From positions 1 to 39,982 of the forward strand of contig JAZNJH010000051.1 in NCBI GenBank assembly GCA_045577925.1: 39,982 nt of DNA. The letters run 5' to 3'. The translations under genes and the position numbers were made by a program. Under the pieces are notes generated by a model, which was not told the DNA's origin, did no database searches, and saw nothing but the letters and a program-made list of their open reading frames with translations. This DNA comes from UBA4717 sp045577925 (GTDB lineage: Bacteria > Bacillota > Clostridia > Oscillospirales > CAG-272). Shown piece after piece: positions 6,800-17,200 of the stretch (position 1 is the first letter of the stretch; every line of letters begins with the position of its first letter).

Positions 6800-9202
6800 T
6801 TATTTGACAACTATGTTGATTATTTTTCCGGGAACGCATATTTCCTTAACAATAGTCTTACCGTCAAGATACTGCGCCATGCGCTCGTCTGCCTTGGCTG
6901 CAGCGATAGCCGCTTCTTTATCGGAATCAGCAGGAATCGCTATTGTAAAGCGCATCTTTCCGCTTATCTGTACAGGCACCTCTATCGTTGCGTCAACCGT
7001 CTTTGCTTCGTCCCATTCGGGCCACTTTGCAAGCGAGCAGAGTCCCTTTTCTCCGAGGCTTTCCCATATTTCTTCACAGATATGCGGAGCAAACGGTGAA
7101 AGTATTCTGACAAAAATGCCAAGCTCGTCACTTGTGAGCGAGCCGTGAGCATAGATATCGTTGATAAGTGTCATCATGGCCGCAACTGCCGTGTTGAACT
7201 TCATGTCCTCGATATCGAGCGACACTTTCTTTATAGTCTTATTAAACGCAGTTTCAAGCTCAGGTGTTACACCGCTTCCCTTCACGATATCAGAAAGACC
7301 TGCAACACGGTCGAGGAAACGCTTACATCCCATAACACTGCTTTCGCTCCACGGCGCCGCAGATGCGTAGTCGCCCATAAAGAGAACGTATACTCTGAGA
7401 ACATCGGCACCAACTTCGCTTACAACGTCGTTAGGGTCAACAACGTTTCCGCGCGATTTACTCATCTTAACTCCATCAGGTCCGAGAATAAGTCCCTGAG
7501 CGGTTCTCTTTGCGTAAGGTTCCTTTGTGGGAACAACGCCGATATCATAGAGGAACTTATGCCAGAATCTTGAATAGATAAGGTGGCGTGTTACATGCTC
7601 CATACCGCCGTTGTACCAATCAACGGGGAGCCAATATTTAAGCTTATCGTCATCTGCCAGGCACTCGTCGTTCCTCGGGTCAATATAACGCAGATAATAC
7701 CACGATGAGCCTGCCCACTGAGGCATCGTATCGGTTTCTCTCTTCGCGTCAGCACCGCACTTGGGGCACTTGCAGTTTACAAATGAGTCTATCTTTGCAA
7801 GTGGGCTTTCACCGCCCTCGCCGGGCTCAAAGTTGTCTACAGGAGGAAGTGTAAGCGGAAGCTCTTCATAGGGAACGCCAACAGTACCGCACTTTTCGCA
7901 GTGTACTATCGGAATAGGCTCTCCCCAATATCTCTGGCGGTTGAACGCCCAGTCCTTCATCTTGTACTGTACGCCCTTTTCGCCAACTCCCTTTTCTCCG
8001 AGGTACTCAAGCATCTTTTCGATTGCTTCGGCCTTGGTCTTGATACCGTTAAGGAAGCCTGAGTTCACCATTTCTCCGTCGCCGGTATAAGCTTCTTTGG
8101 AGATGTCTCCTCCGCTTATTACTTCGATTATATCTATGCCGAATTTCTTTGCAAATTCATAGTCACGCTGATCGTGAGCAGGAACAGCCATGATAGCGCC
8201 CGTGCCGTAGCCCATCATAACGTAATCGGAAATGTATATCGGTATTTCCTTGCCATTTGCAGGATTTACTGCCGCAAGGCCTTCTATCTTAACACCTGTT
8301 TTATCCTTAACGAGCTGTGTACGCTCAAACTCGGTTTTCTTTGCGCACTCGTCTTTATAAGCATCAAGCTCTGCTATATTGGTTATTCTGTCTCTGTACT
8401 TTTCGATAATGGGATGCTCGGGCGCAATAACCATAAAGGTTACGCCGAACATTGTGTCGCATCTCGTTGTGTAGATTCTGAGCGAGTCGTCAGTACCTGC
8501 AAGCTTAAAGTTTGCAAACGCACCTGTTGATCTGCCGATCCAGTTTTCCTGCTGAAATTTAATGTTGGGAAGGTAGTCTACCTCTTCAAGACCTTCGAGA
8601 AGCTTATCGGCATACTCTGTTATTCTCAGATACCATACGGGCTTTGCCTTCTGAATTATATCGCTGTGGCAGATATCGCACTTACCGCCCTGCGAGTCTT
8701 CGTTTGAAAGCACTACCTTACAGCTCGGGCAGTAGTTTACAAGAGCGTTGTCACGGAACACGAGTCCGTGGTCAAACATCTTTCTGAATATCCACTGTGT
8801 CCACTTATAGTATCCTTCCTCAGTTGTGTCGATAGTTCTCGTCCAGTCGAACGAAAATCCTACGCGCTTGAGCTGAGAGGTAAACTTCTTTATATTGTCA
8901 TCGGTCACCTTACGGGGATGTATGCCCGTCTTTATAGCATAGTTCTCGGTAGGAAGACCGTAGGCGTCAAAGCCGAGCGGGAAAAGCACGTTATAGCCCT
9001 GCATACGTCTTTTTCTTGAGATGACCTCAAGCCCCGAATACGCCTTGATATGACCGACGTGCATACCTGCGCCGCTCGGATAAGGAAACTCAACGAGTCC
9101 GTAGAATTTCGGCTTGGAGCTATGGTCTTCTGCCTCAAAAGCGTGCTCACTTTCCCATTTGTCCTGCCATTTTTGTTCAATGGCCTTGAAATCGTACTTC
9201 AT
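6800..9202 (-). CDS. leuS: Leucyl-tRNA synthetase
   Basis: 800 residues, within the normal bacterial LeuRS range. This class I synthetase charges tRNA-Leu in the cytoplasm. The HIGH box appears as HVGH (48-51) within YPSGAGMHVGH. The KMSKS loop is intact as KMSKSRGN near residue 577. The zinc-binding insert shows paired cysteines (NYCPSCK, KCDICH), and a second Cys-rich insert follows (HCEKCG, CKCPKCG). The CP1 editing domain lies between them, with IYTTRCDTMFGVTF. The anticodon-binding and C-terminal domains finish the protein. The gene is last in the long minus-strand cluster, 33 nt after rsfS. Confidence 0.98.
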   Translation of the reverse strand: MKYDFKAIEQKWQDKWESEHAFEAEDHSSKPKFYGLVEFPYPSGAGMHVGHIKAYSGLEVISRKRRMQGYNVLFPLGFDAYGLPTENYAIKTGIHPRKVTDDNIKKFTSQLKRVGFSFDWTRTIDTTEEGYYKWTQWIFRKMFDHGLVFRDNALVNYCPSCKVVLSNEDSQGGKCDICHSDIIQKAKPVWYLRITEYADKLLEGLEEVDYLPNIKFQQENWIGRSTGAFANFKLAGTDDSLRIYTTRCDTMFGVTFMVIAPEHPIIEKYRDRITNIAELDAYKDECAKKTEFERTQLVKDKTGVKIEGLAAVNPANGKEIPIYISDYVMMGYGTGAIMAVPAHDQRDYEFAKKFGIDIIEVISGGDISKEAYTGDGEMVNSGFLNGIKTKAEAIEKMLEYLGEKGVGEKGVQYKMKDWAFNRQRYWGEPIPIVHCEKCGTVGVPYEELPLTLPPVDNFEPGEGGESPLAKIDSFVNCKCPKCGADAKRETDTMPQWAGSSWYYLRYIDPRNDECLADDDKLKYWLPVDWYNGGMEHVTRHLIYSRFWHKFLYDIGVVPTKEPYAKRTAQGLILGPDGVKMSKSRGNVVDPNDVVSEVGADVLRVYVLFMGDYASAAPWSESSVMGCKRFLDRVAGLSDIVKGSGVTPELETAFNKTIKKVSLDIEDMKFNTAVAAMMTLINDIYAHGSLTSDELGIFVRILSPFAPHICEEIWESLGEKGLCSLAKWPEWDEAKTVDATIEVPVQISGKMRFTIAIPADSDKEAAIAAAKADERMAQYLDGKTIVKEICVPGKIINIVVK

Positions 9203-9235
9203 TGTTTTCTAACCTTTCTGTATGTCTGTAATATC

Positions 9236-9640
9236 TTACTCTGTCAAAAGTGTGGAAATATCTATTTCTTCTGCGTCTTCCCAGAATTTTTCAAGCTTAT
9301 AGAATTCGCGGCTCTCATTACCGAAAACGTGCACCATAACCGAGCCGAAATCAAGTACTATCCATTTGCCTTCGGTATATCCGTCCATACCAACGGGCGG
9401 TTGTGCCGACATCGACATTTTAAATTCAAGCTCGCCCGCAAGGCTCTTTATATGTGTGCTTGACATGCCGCTGCATATTACAAAATATTCAGCAATGATC
9501 GTCTGCTCGTCAACTCTTAAAAGCTTGATGTCGCGCGCCTTACGCATATCGAGTATGCGCACCATTTCCTCCGCTATCTCTCTTGAGCTTGCCTTTGAAA
9601 GATCGGGGTATTTTACTTCGTTGTTGTTCATGTTATCCAT
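9236..9640 (-). CDS. rsfS: Ribosomal silencing factor RsfS (Iojap family)
   Basis: 134 residues. RsfS binds ribosomal protein uL14 and blocks subunit joining under nutrient limitation. Family features are seen in order: ILDMRKARDIKLLRV, EYFVICSGMSSTHIKSLAGEL, and the end WIVLDFGSVMVHVF followed by REFYKLEKFW. Length matches the family after a short Asn-rich N-terminus. It sits downstream of nadD-yqeK and the LCP gene, the usual Firmicutes order (nadD, yqeK, rsfS), with leuS next. Confidence 0.96.
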   Translation of the reverse strand: MDNMNNNEVKYPDLSKASSREIAEEMVRILDMRKARDIKLLRVDEQTIIAEYFVICSGMSSTHIKSLAGELEFKMSMSAQPPVGMDGYTEGKWIVLDFGSVMVHVFGNESREFYKLEKFWEDAEEIDISTLLTE

Positions 9641-9654
9641 AGTTTTTCTCTTTC

Positions 9655-11166
9655 TTATTCTGTTTCTTCATCATCGGATACTGTCGGATCTGTATCGTCT
9701 GTTGATTCTGTATCCTCGGTATCCACCTCGTATTCTGTATCAAGTTCATCAGACTGTTCAGACGTGTCTGTTTCGTCAGTAGACTCGGTATCAGACTCAA
9801 GTTCGGATTCAATCTCAGACTCAAGCTCAGAATCGCTCTCGGATTCGCTTGACAGTTCACTGCCTTCTTCTGAGTATACCGACGTTTCCGCTTCCTCTGT
9901 GGTTTCTGTTACAGGCACGTCGGGAAGCCTGGGAATATAAATTCCGCCCTCGCTTACGTTTTCTCCGTTGTTCACCTTATAGTCAGTATTTGTCGCATAA
10001 TATATCGAATTTATACTATTTGATCTCAGGTCTGTAAACAACAGATCACGGTCAAACATTTCATCGCTTATATCGCGGTTATAAACGTTAAAATAACCGT
10101 TTATAATGTCAATGGCGCTTTCCCTGTATATAACGTAATATGAAACTCCGCCCGAGTAAATCGATTTTCCGGGAAGCGTTATCATATTAAGGTTTCCGAG
10201 ATCCACCGAAAGCGCGCTTTTTGCGTAATATGCCGCATCGGGCGCACTGAGGTCTGTGGTTATATTTTTTATAACCTGGTCAACGATTTTTGTTACAGTA
10301 GTTACCGATATAGTATTCTTAACCTGATCAAGGAAAGCCGTCATAAACAGCTTTTGCGCATCCTGGCGTCCGATATCGGCGTTTATATATCCGCTTCTGA
10401 AGCGTACAAAGCCTGCCGCCGTCTCTCCGTCCAGAATCTGCTGTCCTTTGTTTATATGGATGCTAAGCCCCTGTACTTCATCATCATAGTGCATGTCGTC
10501 AGGAACGTATATCGGCACCCCGCCTATTATATCAACTATATTTTCAAATGCGTCAAGATTTATAAGCGCATAGTTGTCAAGCTCAATACTCAGTGCATTT
10601 TCAAGAAGCTCACAATAGTCTGAAAGCGCATCGTGATAAACGTTCTTCGAGCCACTTTGACGCGCTCTGCCCACGAGATATGCAAACATACTGTTGATTT
10701 TATGCGCATATCCGTCATGCTCGATATAAGTATCGCGCGGAAGCTGCATTATGCTTATGCTTCCGTCGTTCGTATCAAAGCTTATGATCATAATAACGTC
10801 GGTATTAAGCGCAACCTTGTCATGACCAAGCACAAGGAAATTATATATCCCGTCAACTCTTACAAGGTCGAGTTCAGCATTTTCAAGCCGGCTTGTAACT
10901 ACCGCACCAAACTCCCTGAGCGCTCTCGCAATATTATATTTTCTCATTGATGCATTGTTTGCAAGCGAAAAAGCATCGCTTGTATCAAGCGTTGCGAAAT
11001 GCGGGTCATCATCCACATCAGGCACGTACGTTTCAAGAAAAATGTATACGCTCGCCGCGCAAACAACAAGCAAAACAAGAACCGAAAGCAATACTACCTT
11101 CCACGTTGAAACGCGTCTGCCACGCATCATTGTTTTTTTGTCATCTTTGTTATAATTCTTTGACAT
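9655..11166 (-). CDS. LytR-CpsA-Psr (LCP) family cell-wall ligase with a long acidic tail
   Basis: 503 residues. LCP proteins attach teichoic acids or other anionic glycopolymers to peptidoglycan on the outer face of the membrane. A basic N-terminus precedes one membrane anchor (about 22-43, KVVLLSVLVLLVVCAASVYI). The LCP domain (about 105-300) shows NFLVLGHDK, LNTDVIMIISF, SIMQLPRDTYI and the Arg-containing FVRFRSGY...ADIGRQDAQ. The last ~80 residues are an unusual Ser/Glu/Asp/Thr tail with repeats such as SESESDSELESEIESELES. Its start overlaps the end of nadD-yqeK by 17 nt, with GAGGATAAT as binding site. Confidence 0.92.
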   Translation of the reverse strand: MSKNYNKDDKKTMMRGRRVSTWKVVLLSVLVLLVVCAASVYIFLETYVPDVDDDPHFATLDTSDAFSLANNASMRKYNIARALREFGAVVTSRLENAELDLVRVDGIYNFLVLGHDKVALNTDVIMIISFDTNDGSISIMQLPRDTYIEHDGYAHKINSMFAYLVGRARQSGSKNVYHDALSDYCELLENALSIELDNYALINLDAFENIVDIIGGVPIYVPDDMHYDDEVQGLSIHINKGQQILDGETAAGFVRFRSGYINADIGRQDAQKLFMTAFLDQVKNTISVTTVTKIVDQVIKNITTDLSAPDAAYYAKSALSVDLGNLNMITLPGKSIYSGGVSYYVIYRESAIDIINGYFNVYNRDISDEMFDRDLLFTDLRSNSINSIYYATNTDYKVNNGENVSEGGIYIPRLPDVPVTETTEEAETSVYSEEGSELSSESESDSELESEIESELESDTESTDETDTSEQSDELDTEYEVDTEDTESTDDTDPTVSDDEETE

Positions 11167-12421
11167 TATTATCCTCTATAACTATTTTTCTGCCAAGCTT
11201 TTCTTCAAGTTCTTTTTTTATGCTTCCCATCGCATCCATTGTTACCAAAGAAACGTATGCTCCCTCTCTTTTGAGGCCTTCAACTGTCATATTAAAGCTT
11301 AAATAAAGTGTCTTTTGCAAATGAACATACCTGTCTTCTTCAGTTGCAAGAGATGAGATTTTGCCATAAAAATAATTTCTTAAATACACACAGTCCTCAA
11401 AGCTTCTGCCCTCTTCAATATAATCGGCAAGATACAAAAGCTTATCAAAAAGTGTCATATCGCGCTTACCCGTCGTATGACAAAGTATAGCGTCAAAAAT
11501 TTCATCGTCAACAACATCGCCGAAAAGCGCTCTTGCCTGATAAGCTCCCGTCTGCGCATGAAAAAGCTTAGGTGAGCTCTCAAGATCCCGATCAACCTTT
11601 ATCCCATATGCCTGACAAAGTAAAAGCTGCTTTTTTGTGCTGTATTCCTTCGTTATATCGTGAAGAAGCGCCGCCACGCGTAGCTTGTATATCTTATCGG
11701 GCATAAATATCCCGCCAAGACGGGCTATTTCCGCTTCAACACCGAGAGTGTGTGAAAGTCTGTGAGGGCTTATAACTTCGCTTACATGCTTTCTTATTTC
11801 ATCAAGCTTGTTTTCAGAATCAATTCCCGCGTAAAGTCGGTTTTCGGCTATATATCTTTCAACAGACTCAGGCAAAAGCCCGCTTACAGACCTATTTTCA
11901 GAGATAAGTTTTCTTATCTCACTTGATGATATCTCAAACGCATCAAAAGCTATCTCGTATATCTCTGCACCATATGTCTTTTCAAGAAAAGCCCTCTGCT
12001 TATCAATTTTTTCTTTGATTATATCAGAGCTTTCGCGGCGTCCGAGCACGATTTTAGCAAGCCTTAATATTTCAGATGCCTCACGCCACGTTTCAAGCGT
12101 TAAAAACATATCGCTTCCGCATAAAAGATAAAGCTCGCCTTCATTTTCAAGCGCTCTCAGAGTGTCTATTGTATAGCTTACGTTTCTGCGCTTTATCTCT
12201 ATATCGGATACTTCTGTTTTGTCATAGCCCTGAAAAGCAAGCCTTAGCATTTCGTATCTGTCCCATGGGGAAACGCCTTTGTCTTCGCTTTTATGCGGCG
12301 GGGTAAAGGTAGGTATAACCAAAAGCTTATCAAGCTTTAACTGCTCTATAAAGTTTTTCGCCATAATAACGTGTCCGTTATGTACCGGTGAAAAGGTTCC
12401 GCCGTAAATACCTATACGCAT
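11150..12421 (-). CDS. nadD: Fused nicotinate-nucleotide adenylyltransferase and YqeK HD-domain hydrolase
   Basis: 423 residues, two enzymes in one chain. Residues 1-198 are NadD, which makes nicotinate adenine dinucleotide in NAD synthesis: GGTFSPVHNGH (7-17) is the nucleotidyl-transferase signature, followed by CGSDMF (101-106) and ISSSEIR (164-170). Residues ~205-423 are an HD-domain protein of the YqeK type, a symmetrical Ap4A hydrolase in characterised relatives. It shows HRLSHTLGVE (220-229), AALLHDITKE (250-259), a later HAQTG and DAILCHTTG, then LLYLADYIEEGR. In many Firmicutes nadD and yqeK are adjacent genes; here they are joined. The gap to yhbY is 2 nt. Confidence 0.95.
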   Translation of the reverse strand: MRIGIYGGTFSPVHNGHVIMAKNFIEQLKLDKLLVIPTFTPPHKSEDKGVSPWDRYEMLRLAFQGYDKTEVSDIEIKRRNVSYTIDTLRALENEGELYLLCGSDMFLTLETWREASEILRLAKIVLGRRESSDIIKEKIDKQRAFLEKTYGAEIYEIAFDAFEISSSEIRKLISENRSVSGLLPESVERYIAENRLYAGIDSENKLDEIRKHVSEVISPHRLSHTLGVEAEIARLGGIFMPDKIYKLRVAALLHDITKEYSTKKQLLLCQAYGIKVDRDLESSPKLFHAQTGAYQARALFGDVVDDEIFDAILCHTTGKRDMTLFDKLLYLADYIEEGRSFEDCVYLRNYFYGKISSLATEEDRYVHLQKTLYLSFNMTVEGLKREGAYVSLVTMDAMGSIKKELEEKLGRKIVIEDNNVKEL

Positions 12422-12423
12422 GA

Positions 12424-12714
12424 TTACTTTGGCAGGACTATTGTCTTTTTGTCCTTGGACTCCTTATATAAAACAAACTTTGTTCCGATAACCTGTACTA
12501 CGTCAGACCCGGTTGCTTCTGCTATTTCTTCAGCCGCTTCACGGGCAGTATAGTCGCTGTTTTCAAGTACCCTGAGCTTGATAAGCTCGCGCGCTTCAAG
12601 CGCGTCGGACACCTGTTTTATCATATTCTCTCCAACTCCGCCTTTGCCAACCTGAAATATAGTGTCAAGCGAGTGTGCCATAGAGCGGAGATATGCTCTC
12701 TGTTTACTTGTCAT
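12424..12714 (-). CDS. yhbY: YhbY (CRM-domain) RNA-binding protein
   Basis: 96 residues, a single CRS1/YhbY domain. The start TSKQRAYLRSMAHSLDTIF and the GKGGVGENMI loop (about 24-33, the GxxG-like RNA-contacting loop) are typical. The end DVVQVIGTKFVLYKES closes the fold. It associates with pre-50S particles in relatives. It starts on the last base of the rdgB stop codon (TAATG, 1-nt overlap), so translation is probably coupled. Confidence 0.93.
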   Translation of the reverse strand: MTSKQRAYLRSMAHSLDTIFQVGKGGVGENMIKQVSDALEARELIKLRVLENSDYTAREAAEEIAEATGSDVVQVIGTKFVLYKESKDKKTIVLPK

Positions 12715-13394
12715 TATGACTCCTTCTTACTGATTATACGTGCAAGATCGTGCCTGAAAGCCTGCATCGCCTTAGCTCTGTGGCTTATACTGTTCTTCTC
12801 ATCGGGTGTCAGCTCTGCAAAGGTCTTATCAAGCTCGCAGTAGAATAGCGGATCATATCCGAAGCCGCCGTTTCCTCTTTCTTCATACAGTATCCTGCCC
12901 GGGCACTCGCCTCTGCACGAAAAGCCTCTTGCACCGCTTTTTTCATCGACTGCAAGCACACCGTATTGAAGAACCGACTCGTCAAATGAATGAAGTTTGC
13001 TTCCCTTTGGGAAAAGAATGGTAACTACCGATACAAAGCTTGCGCTTCTTTTCTTATCGCCTATCTTTTCAAGCTCGTCAAGAAGCTTGTCATTGTTCTT
13101 TTTGTCGTCGCACGGTTCACCTGCATATCTTGCAGAGTAAACACCGGGATCGCCGTTCAGGGAATCCACCGAAAGTCCCGAATCATCGGCAATTCCGATG
13201 TATCCGAGTTCTGCCGGAACAGAAGCCTTTATTTTCGAGTTTTCCTCAAAAGATTCTCCGCCCTCTTCGATATCGCCTGTAACGCCGATATCGTCAAGCG
13301 AGAGCATTTCGAGGTTATCGCACACGCCCGACAAAAGCGTGTTCATCTCAATTATTTTATGCTTATTTCTTGAAGCAAGTACTATTTTCATCAC
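12714..13394 (-). CDS. rdgB: RdgB/HAM1 family XTP/dITP pyrophosphatase
   Basis: 226 residues. It removes non-canonical purine nucleotides (dITP, XTP) from the pool by hydrolysis to the monophosphate. Family motifs are ASRNKHKIIEM at the start, ADDSGLSVDSLNGDPGVYSARYAG in the middle with the conserved Asp pair, GGFGYDPLFY, and SHRAKAMQAF near the end. It overlaps ftsY by 4 nt at its start and yhbY by 1 nt at its end. Confidence 0.95.
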   Translation of the reverse strand: MMKIVLASRNKHKIIEMNTLLSGVCDNLEMLSLDDIGVTGDIEEGGESFEENSKIKASVPAELGYIGIADDSGLSVDSLNGDPGVYSARYAGEPCDDKKNNDKLLDELEKIGDKKRSASFVSVVTILFPKGSKLHSFDESVLQYGVLAVDEKSGARGFSCRGECPGRILYEERGNGGFGYDPLFYCELDKTFAELTPDEKNSISHRAKAMQAFRHDLARIISKKES

Positions 13395-14296
13395 TCAAAC
13401 AATGCCTCTACAAATTCTTTACTTGAAAAGCTCTGCATATCGTCAAGCTTTTCGCCAACTCCGATAAACTTAACGGGTATATCAAGCTCTTTTTTGATCG
13501 AGAACACGATTCCACCCTTTGCAGTACCGTCAAGCTTTGTTAAAACAAGGCCTGTTATATCTGCCGCATTTTTAAATTCCTTAGCCTGATTTACTGCATT
13601 CTGACCTGTGGTAGCATCAAGAACAAGCAGCGTTTCACGGCTTACTCCCTCAAGCTCACGGTCAACAACTCTGTTTATCTTTGCAAGCTCGTCCATAAGA
13701 TTCTTCTTATTGTGAAGTCTGCCTGCAGTATCGATTATAAGAACGTCCGCGCCTCTTTTTTTAGCCGCCGTTGCAGCATCAAAGACTACCGCGGCAGGAT
13801 CGCTTCCCTCTTCGTGCGCGATAAGGTCAACGCCAACCCTGTCTGCCCAGACTCTGAGCTGATCTATCGCCGCGGCTCTGAAGGTATCAGCAGCCGCTAA
13901 AAGCACTTTCTTGCCGTCTGCTTTAAGATTATTTGCAATTTTTGCGATCGACGTTGTTTTGCCAACACCGTTAACACCGATAACGAGTATCACCGACGGC
14001 TTTGATGAAAGATCAAGCGGCTGATATTCTCCTATCATATCTTCCAGAATATCACGAAGCGCTGCGCGCGCCTCTTCTGCGTCGCTTATTCTTTCGTCGC
14101 GTATCTTATCTCTCAGTCTGTCTATTATCTCCTCACTTGAAGCAACTCCAACGTCAGCCATAATAAGAAGCTCCTCAAGCTCCTCCAGGAGATCCTCGTC
14201 AATTTTGACAAAGCTCTTGAAAAGCTCGTTTACCTGCCCGAAAACAGATTCTTTTGTTTTAGAAAGACCGCTTTTTAATTTATCGAAAAAGCCCAT
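13391..14296 (-). CDS. ftsY: Signal recognition particle receptor FtsY
   Basis: 301 residues, the SRP GTPase receptor that docks ribosome-nascent-chain complexes to the membrane Sec machinery. The NG domain is complete: N helices at 1-90, G1 GVNGVGKTT (107-115), DTFRAAAIDQL, DTAGRLHNKKNLMDEL and TKLDGTAKGG. The acidic A domain found in E. coli is missing, as is usual in Firmicutes. Its start overlaps the smc stop by 1 nt (TAATG). Confidence 0.97.
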   Translation of the reverse strand: MGFFDKLKSGLSKTKESVFGQVNELFKSFVKIDEDLLEELEELLIMADVGVASSEEIIDRLRDKIRDERISDAEEARAALRDILEDMIGEYQPLDLSSKPSVILVIGVNGVGKTTSIAKIANNLKADGKKVLLAAADTFRAAAIDQLRVWADRVGVDLIAHEEGSDPAAVVFDAATAAKKRGADVLIIDTAGRLHNKKNLMDELAKINRVVDRELEGVSRETLLVLDATTGQNAVNQAKEFKNAADITGLVLTKLDGTAKGGIVFSIKKELDIPVKFIGVGEKLDDMQSFSSKEFVEALFE

Positions 14297-17200
14297 TATG
14301 ATTTTATTCCAACCTTTTGTTCTATTTCACCGACTTCAAGTGTCAGTATCTTTGAAATACCCTTTTCATACATAGTTACACCGTAAAGCTTATCCGCTAT
14401 CTCCATAGTGGGACGGCGGTGTGTGATTACGATAAACTGGTTCTTATCCGAGTATCTCTTTATGTAGTCTGCAAATCTGAATACGTTTGCCTCGTCAAGC
14501 GCCGCTTCTATCTCGTCAAAGATACAGAACGGCGTGGGATTTACTCTGAGGATCGCGAAAATAAGCGCTATTGCCACGAATGACTGCTCGCCGCCGGAGA
14601 GAAGCATAAGGCTCTTGATTATCTTGCCGGGAGGAGCAACCCTTATTTCAATTCCGCTTGTTAGCACGTTGTCGGGATCCGTCAGTATCAGCTCTGCTTC
14701 CCCTCCGCCAAACAGCTCCTTGAATACTATGCGGAAATTACGGCTGATATCCTCAAACGCCTTGACAAACACTTCGCACATTTCGCCTTCAAGCTTGGTG
14801 ATTATCTCGAGAAGCTCGCCTTTACTCTTTTCAAGGTCAGCCACCTGTGCAGATAAGAAGTCGTGCCTTTCTTTAACGTTTGCGTATTCTTCAACTGCGT
14901 TTACGTTAACTGAGCCCAGCGCACGAAGCTTGTTTCTGTACTCTGTCTGCAGCTCAGCTACCTGATTTCTGTTTTCTTTGGTTACCTTTTCATAACCGCA
15001 TTCGAGCGCACTGCTGTACGTCAGCTCATACTCGTCCCACAAACGCGCGCTTTTTTTATCAAGCTCGTTATTGAGATTAGTGCATCTGTTTTCAAGTCTT
15101 GTGTGCTCAATAGAAACGTTGTTTCTGCGATCGTTGTTATCACGAAGCTTTACGCTCAGATCATTGCGTCGTTTTTCAAGAGAAAGACCCTCTTCGATAT
15201 TCTTCTGACGCTCTGCCTCGATAGAAACTATTTTCTCTTCAAGCTCCTTTATAACACTGCGGTCGCTTTCAATACTGCCAAGCGCATTACGGTTATCCTC
15301 TTCAAGCTTTTCTATTTCGCTTGCCGCAGCAGACAGCGCTTCTTCTGTTTCGCTAAGCTGAGACTTCTTTTCATCAAGTCTTTCATTCGCGCTTTCAATA
15401 TCCTTGCCAATTTCAACAACTGCGATATTTAACTGCGCCACTTCTTCAGCGCGCTTTTCGCTTTGCATTTCAAGCTCGTATTTTTCAGAATCAAGCTCGA
15501 ATCTTCTGTTGCCAATTTCTGTATTTTCAATTTCAAGATTCTTGCACTCAAGTATAAGGCTTTCATACTCGCTTGTGTTTGAGATGTCGTCCTCGCCGAG
15601 CTTGGAAATATCACCTTCGCACTCTGCAAGCAAACGCTCGTCGCTCTCAGCCTGAGATTTTAATACCTCGCGCTGAGTCTTTTCGGCGTTTCTGAGAGAA
15701 TCAATAATAGCAAGATTATTTCTCTCGCCTGCGCTTTCACTCTTAAGCTTATCGGCAAGGCCTGAAATTCTTTCGATTTCCCCTTTTATTCCCTCGCCCG
15801 ACTCACGAAGCTTTCTGATCTCTTTTTCAAGGCGCTCACACTCGCTTGTACGCGTAAGTATACCGCTTTCTCTCTTTGCGCTTCCGCCCGTGAATGAACC
15901 GCCTGCATTTATTATCTGACCGTCAAGAGTAACGACTCTGACCTTATATCCGCATGCCTTTGCCATAGCGGTTGCATTGTCTATATTATCAAATATAAGA
16001 GTCGCACCGAGTAAATTCTTTATAACAGGTTCAAATTTCTTGTCGTAATCGATGATAGTATCAGCAAGGCCTAAAAATCCGCGGTATTTATCCGCTTCCT
16101 TTTCGCTTACGGGAGAAGTTCTCTCCTTCATCGAAGTAACGGGATAGAAGGTAGCTCGTCCCGCATTTTTTGCCTTCAGATGTCTGATAGCTGCCTTTGC
16201 GCTGTTTTCATTATCAACAACGATATTCTGAAGATTTGCGCCAAGCGCCGTTTCAATGGCAAGGCTGTATCTCTGGTCAACCTTTATAAGCTTTGAAAGC
16301 GGGCCGTATATATCTCCGGCACCGTCAATATTTCCCTTTTCATATTCGCCCATAACGAAGCGAACGCTCTGGGAATATCCCTCAAGAAGCTCGTCCATGC
16401 GCTTTAAAGCGCTTACTCTCTGCTCTTTTGTTGAAAGCTCTATATAGTTTTCCCGGCTTTCAGCATCTAATCTGTCAAGCTCTTTTGCATACTCTGCAAT
16501 AGCATTATCAGATAATGAAAGTCTGTTTTCTATTTCAGAGGCTTTTTTGTCGTAAGCATCAATTTTTTCGTCTGCTTTTGCTATTCTTCCCTTTAAAATT
16601 CCGAGGGACTGTCTGTACGCATCTGCAGATTTCAAAAGATCCTGATGTCTTTCACTGCTTTTCTGCCTTGTGCTCTCAAGAGCCGAAAGGCGAAGCTTCT
16701 TTTCGTTTATAAGATTTTCGTTTTCACGTATTTTTTCAAAGAGCGAATCTATAAGCTCTGCTTTTTCTTTAATAAGCTCTGCCGCTTTCGCCGACTCTTC
16801 TGTAAGCTTTTCCCGCTCTTTTGTTTTTTCTGAAAGACTTGCGTTTAGCTCATCTGCCGCAAGTATAGCCTTATCAATCGAGTCTTTTATAATAGCAAGC
16901 TTTTCGCTTAGCTTTTCTATTTCGCCCTCTCTTATCTTCTTAAGGCTCTCCCTGTGAGAAATGTTGCTCTGTGCCATCATGGAGGAGCTGTCAAGCTCAT
17001 GCATGCGCTTTGTACAATCGGCTATTTCCTGAGTCATTTTCTCATACTCAAGCTTGTTCTGCCCGGCCGACTGGCTTGCACGCTCGTTCTGCGCTTCAAG
17101 TGAAGAAATGGTAGCGTTTATAACGTCAAGCTCTTCCTTTGCAATAATAAAGTCCTCGCCGGCCTTCTTTATCTCTTCGTTGAGCTTGTCTATATCATAT

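Noticed and set aside
6506..7099. Plus-strand open frame of 197 codons spanning rpsU and the end of leuS
   Set aside because: Its complement is rpsU plus leuS, both clearly recognised, each with its own signals.
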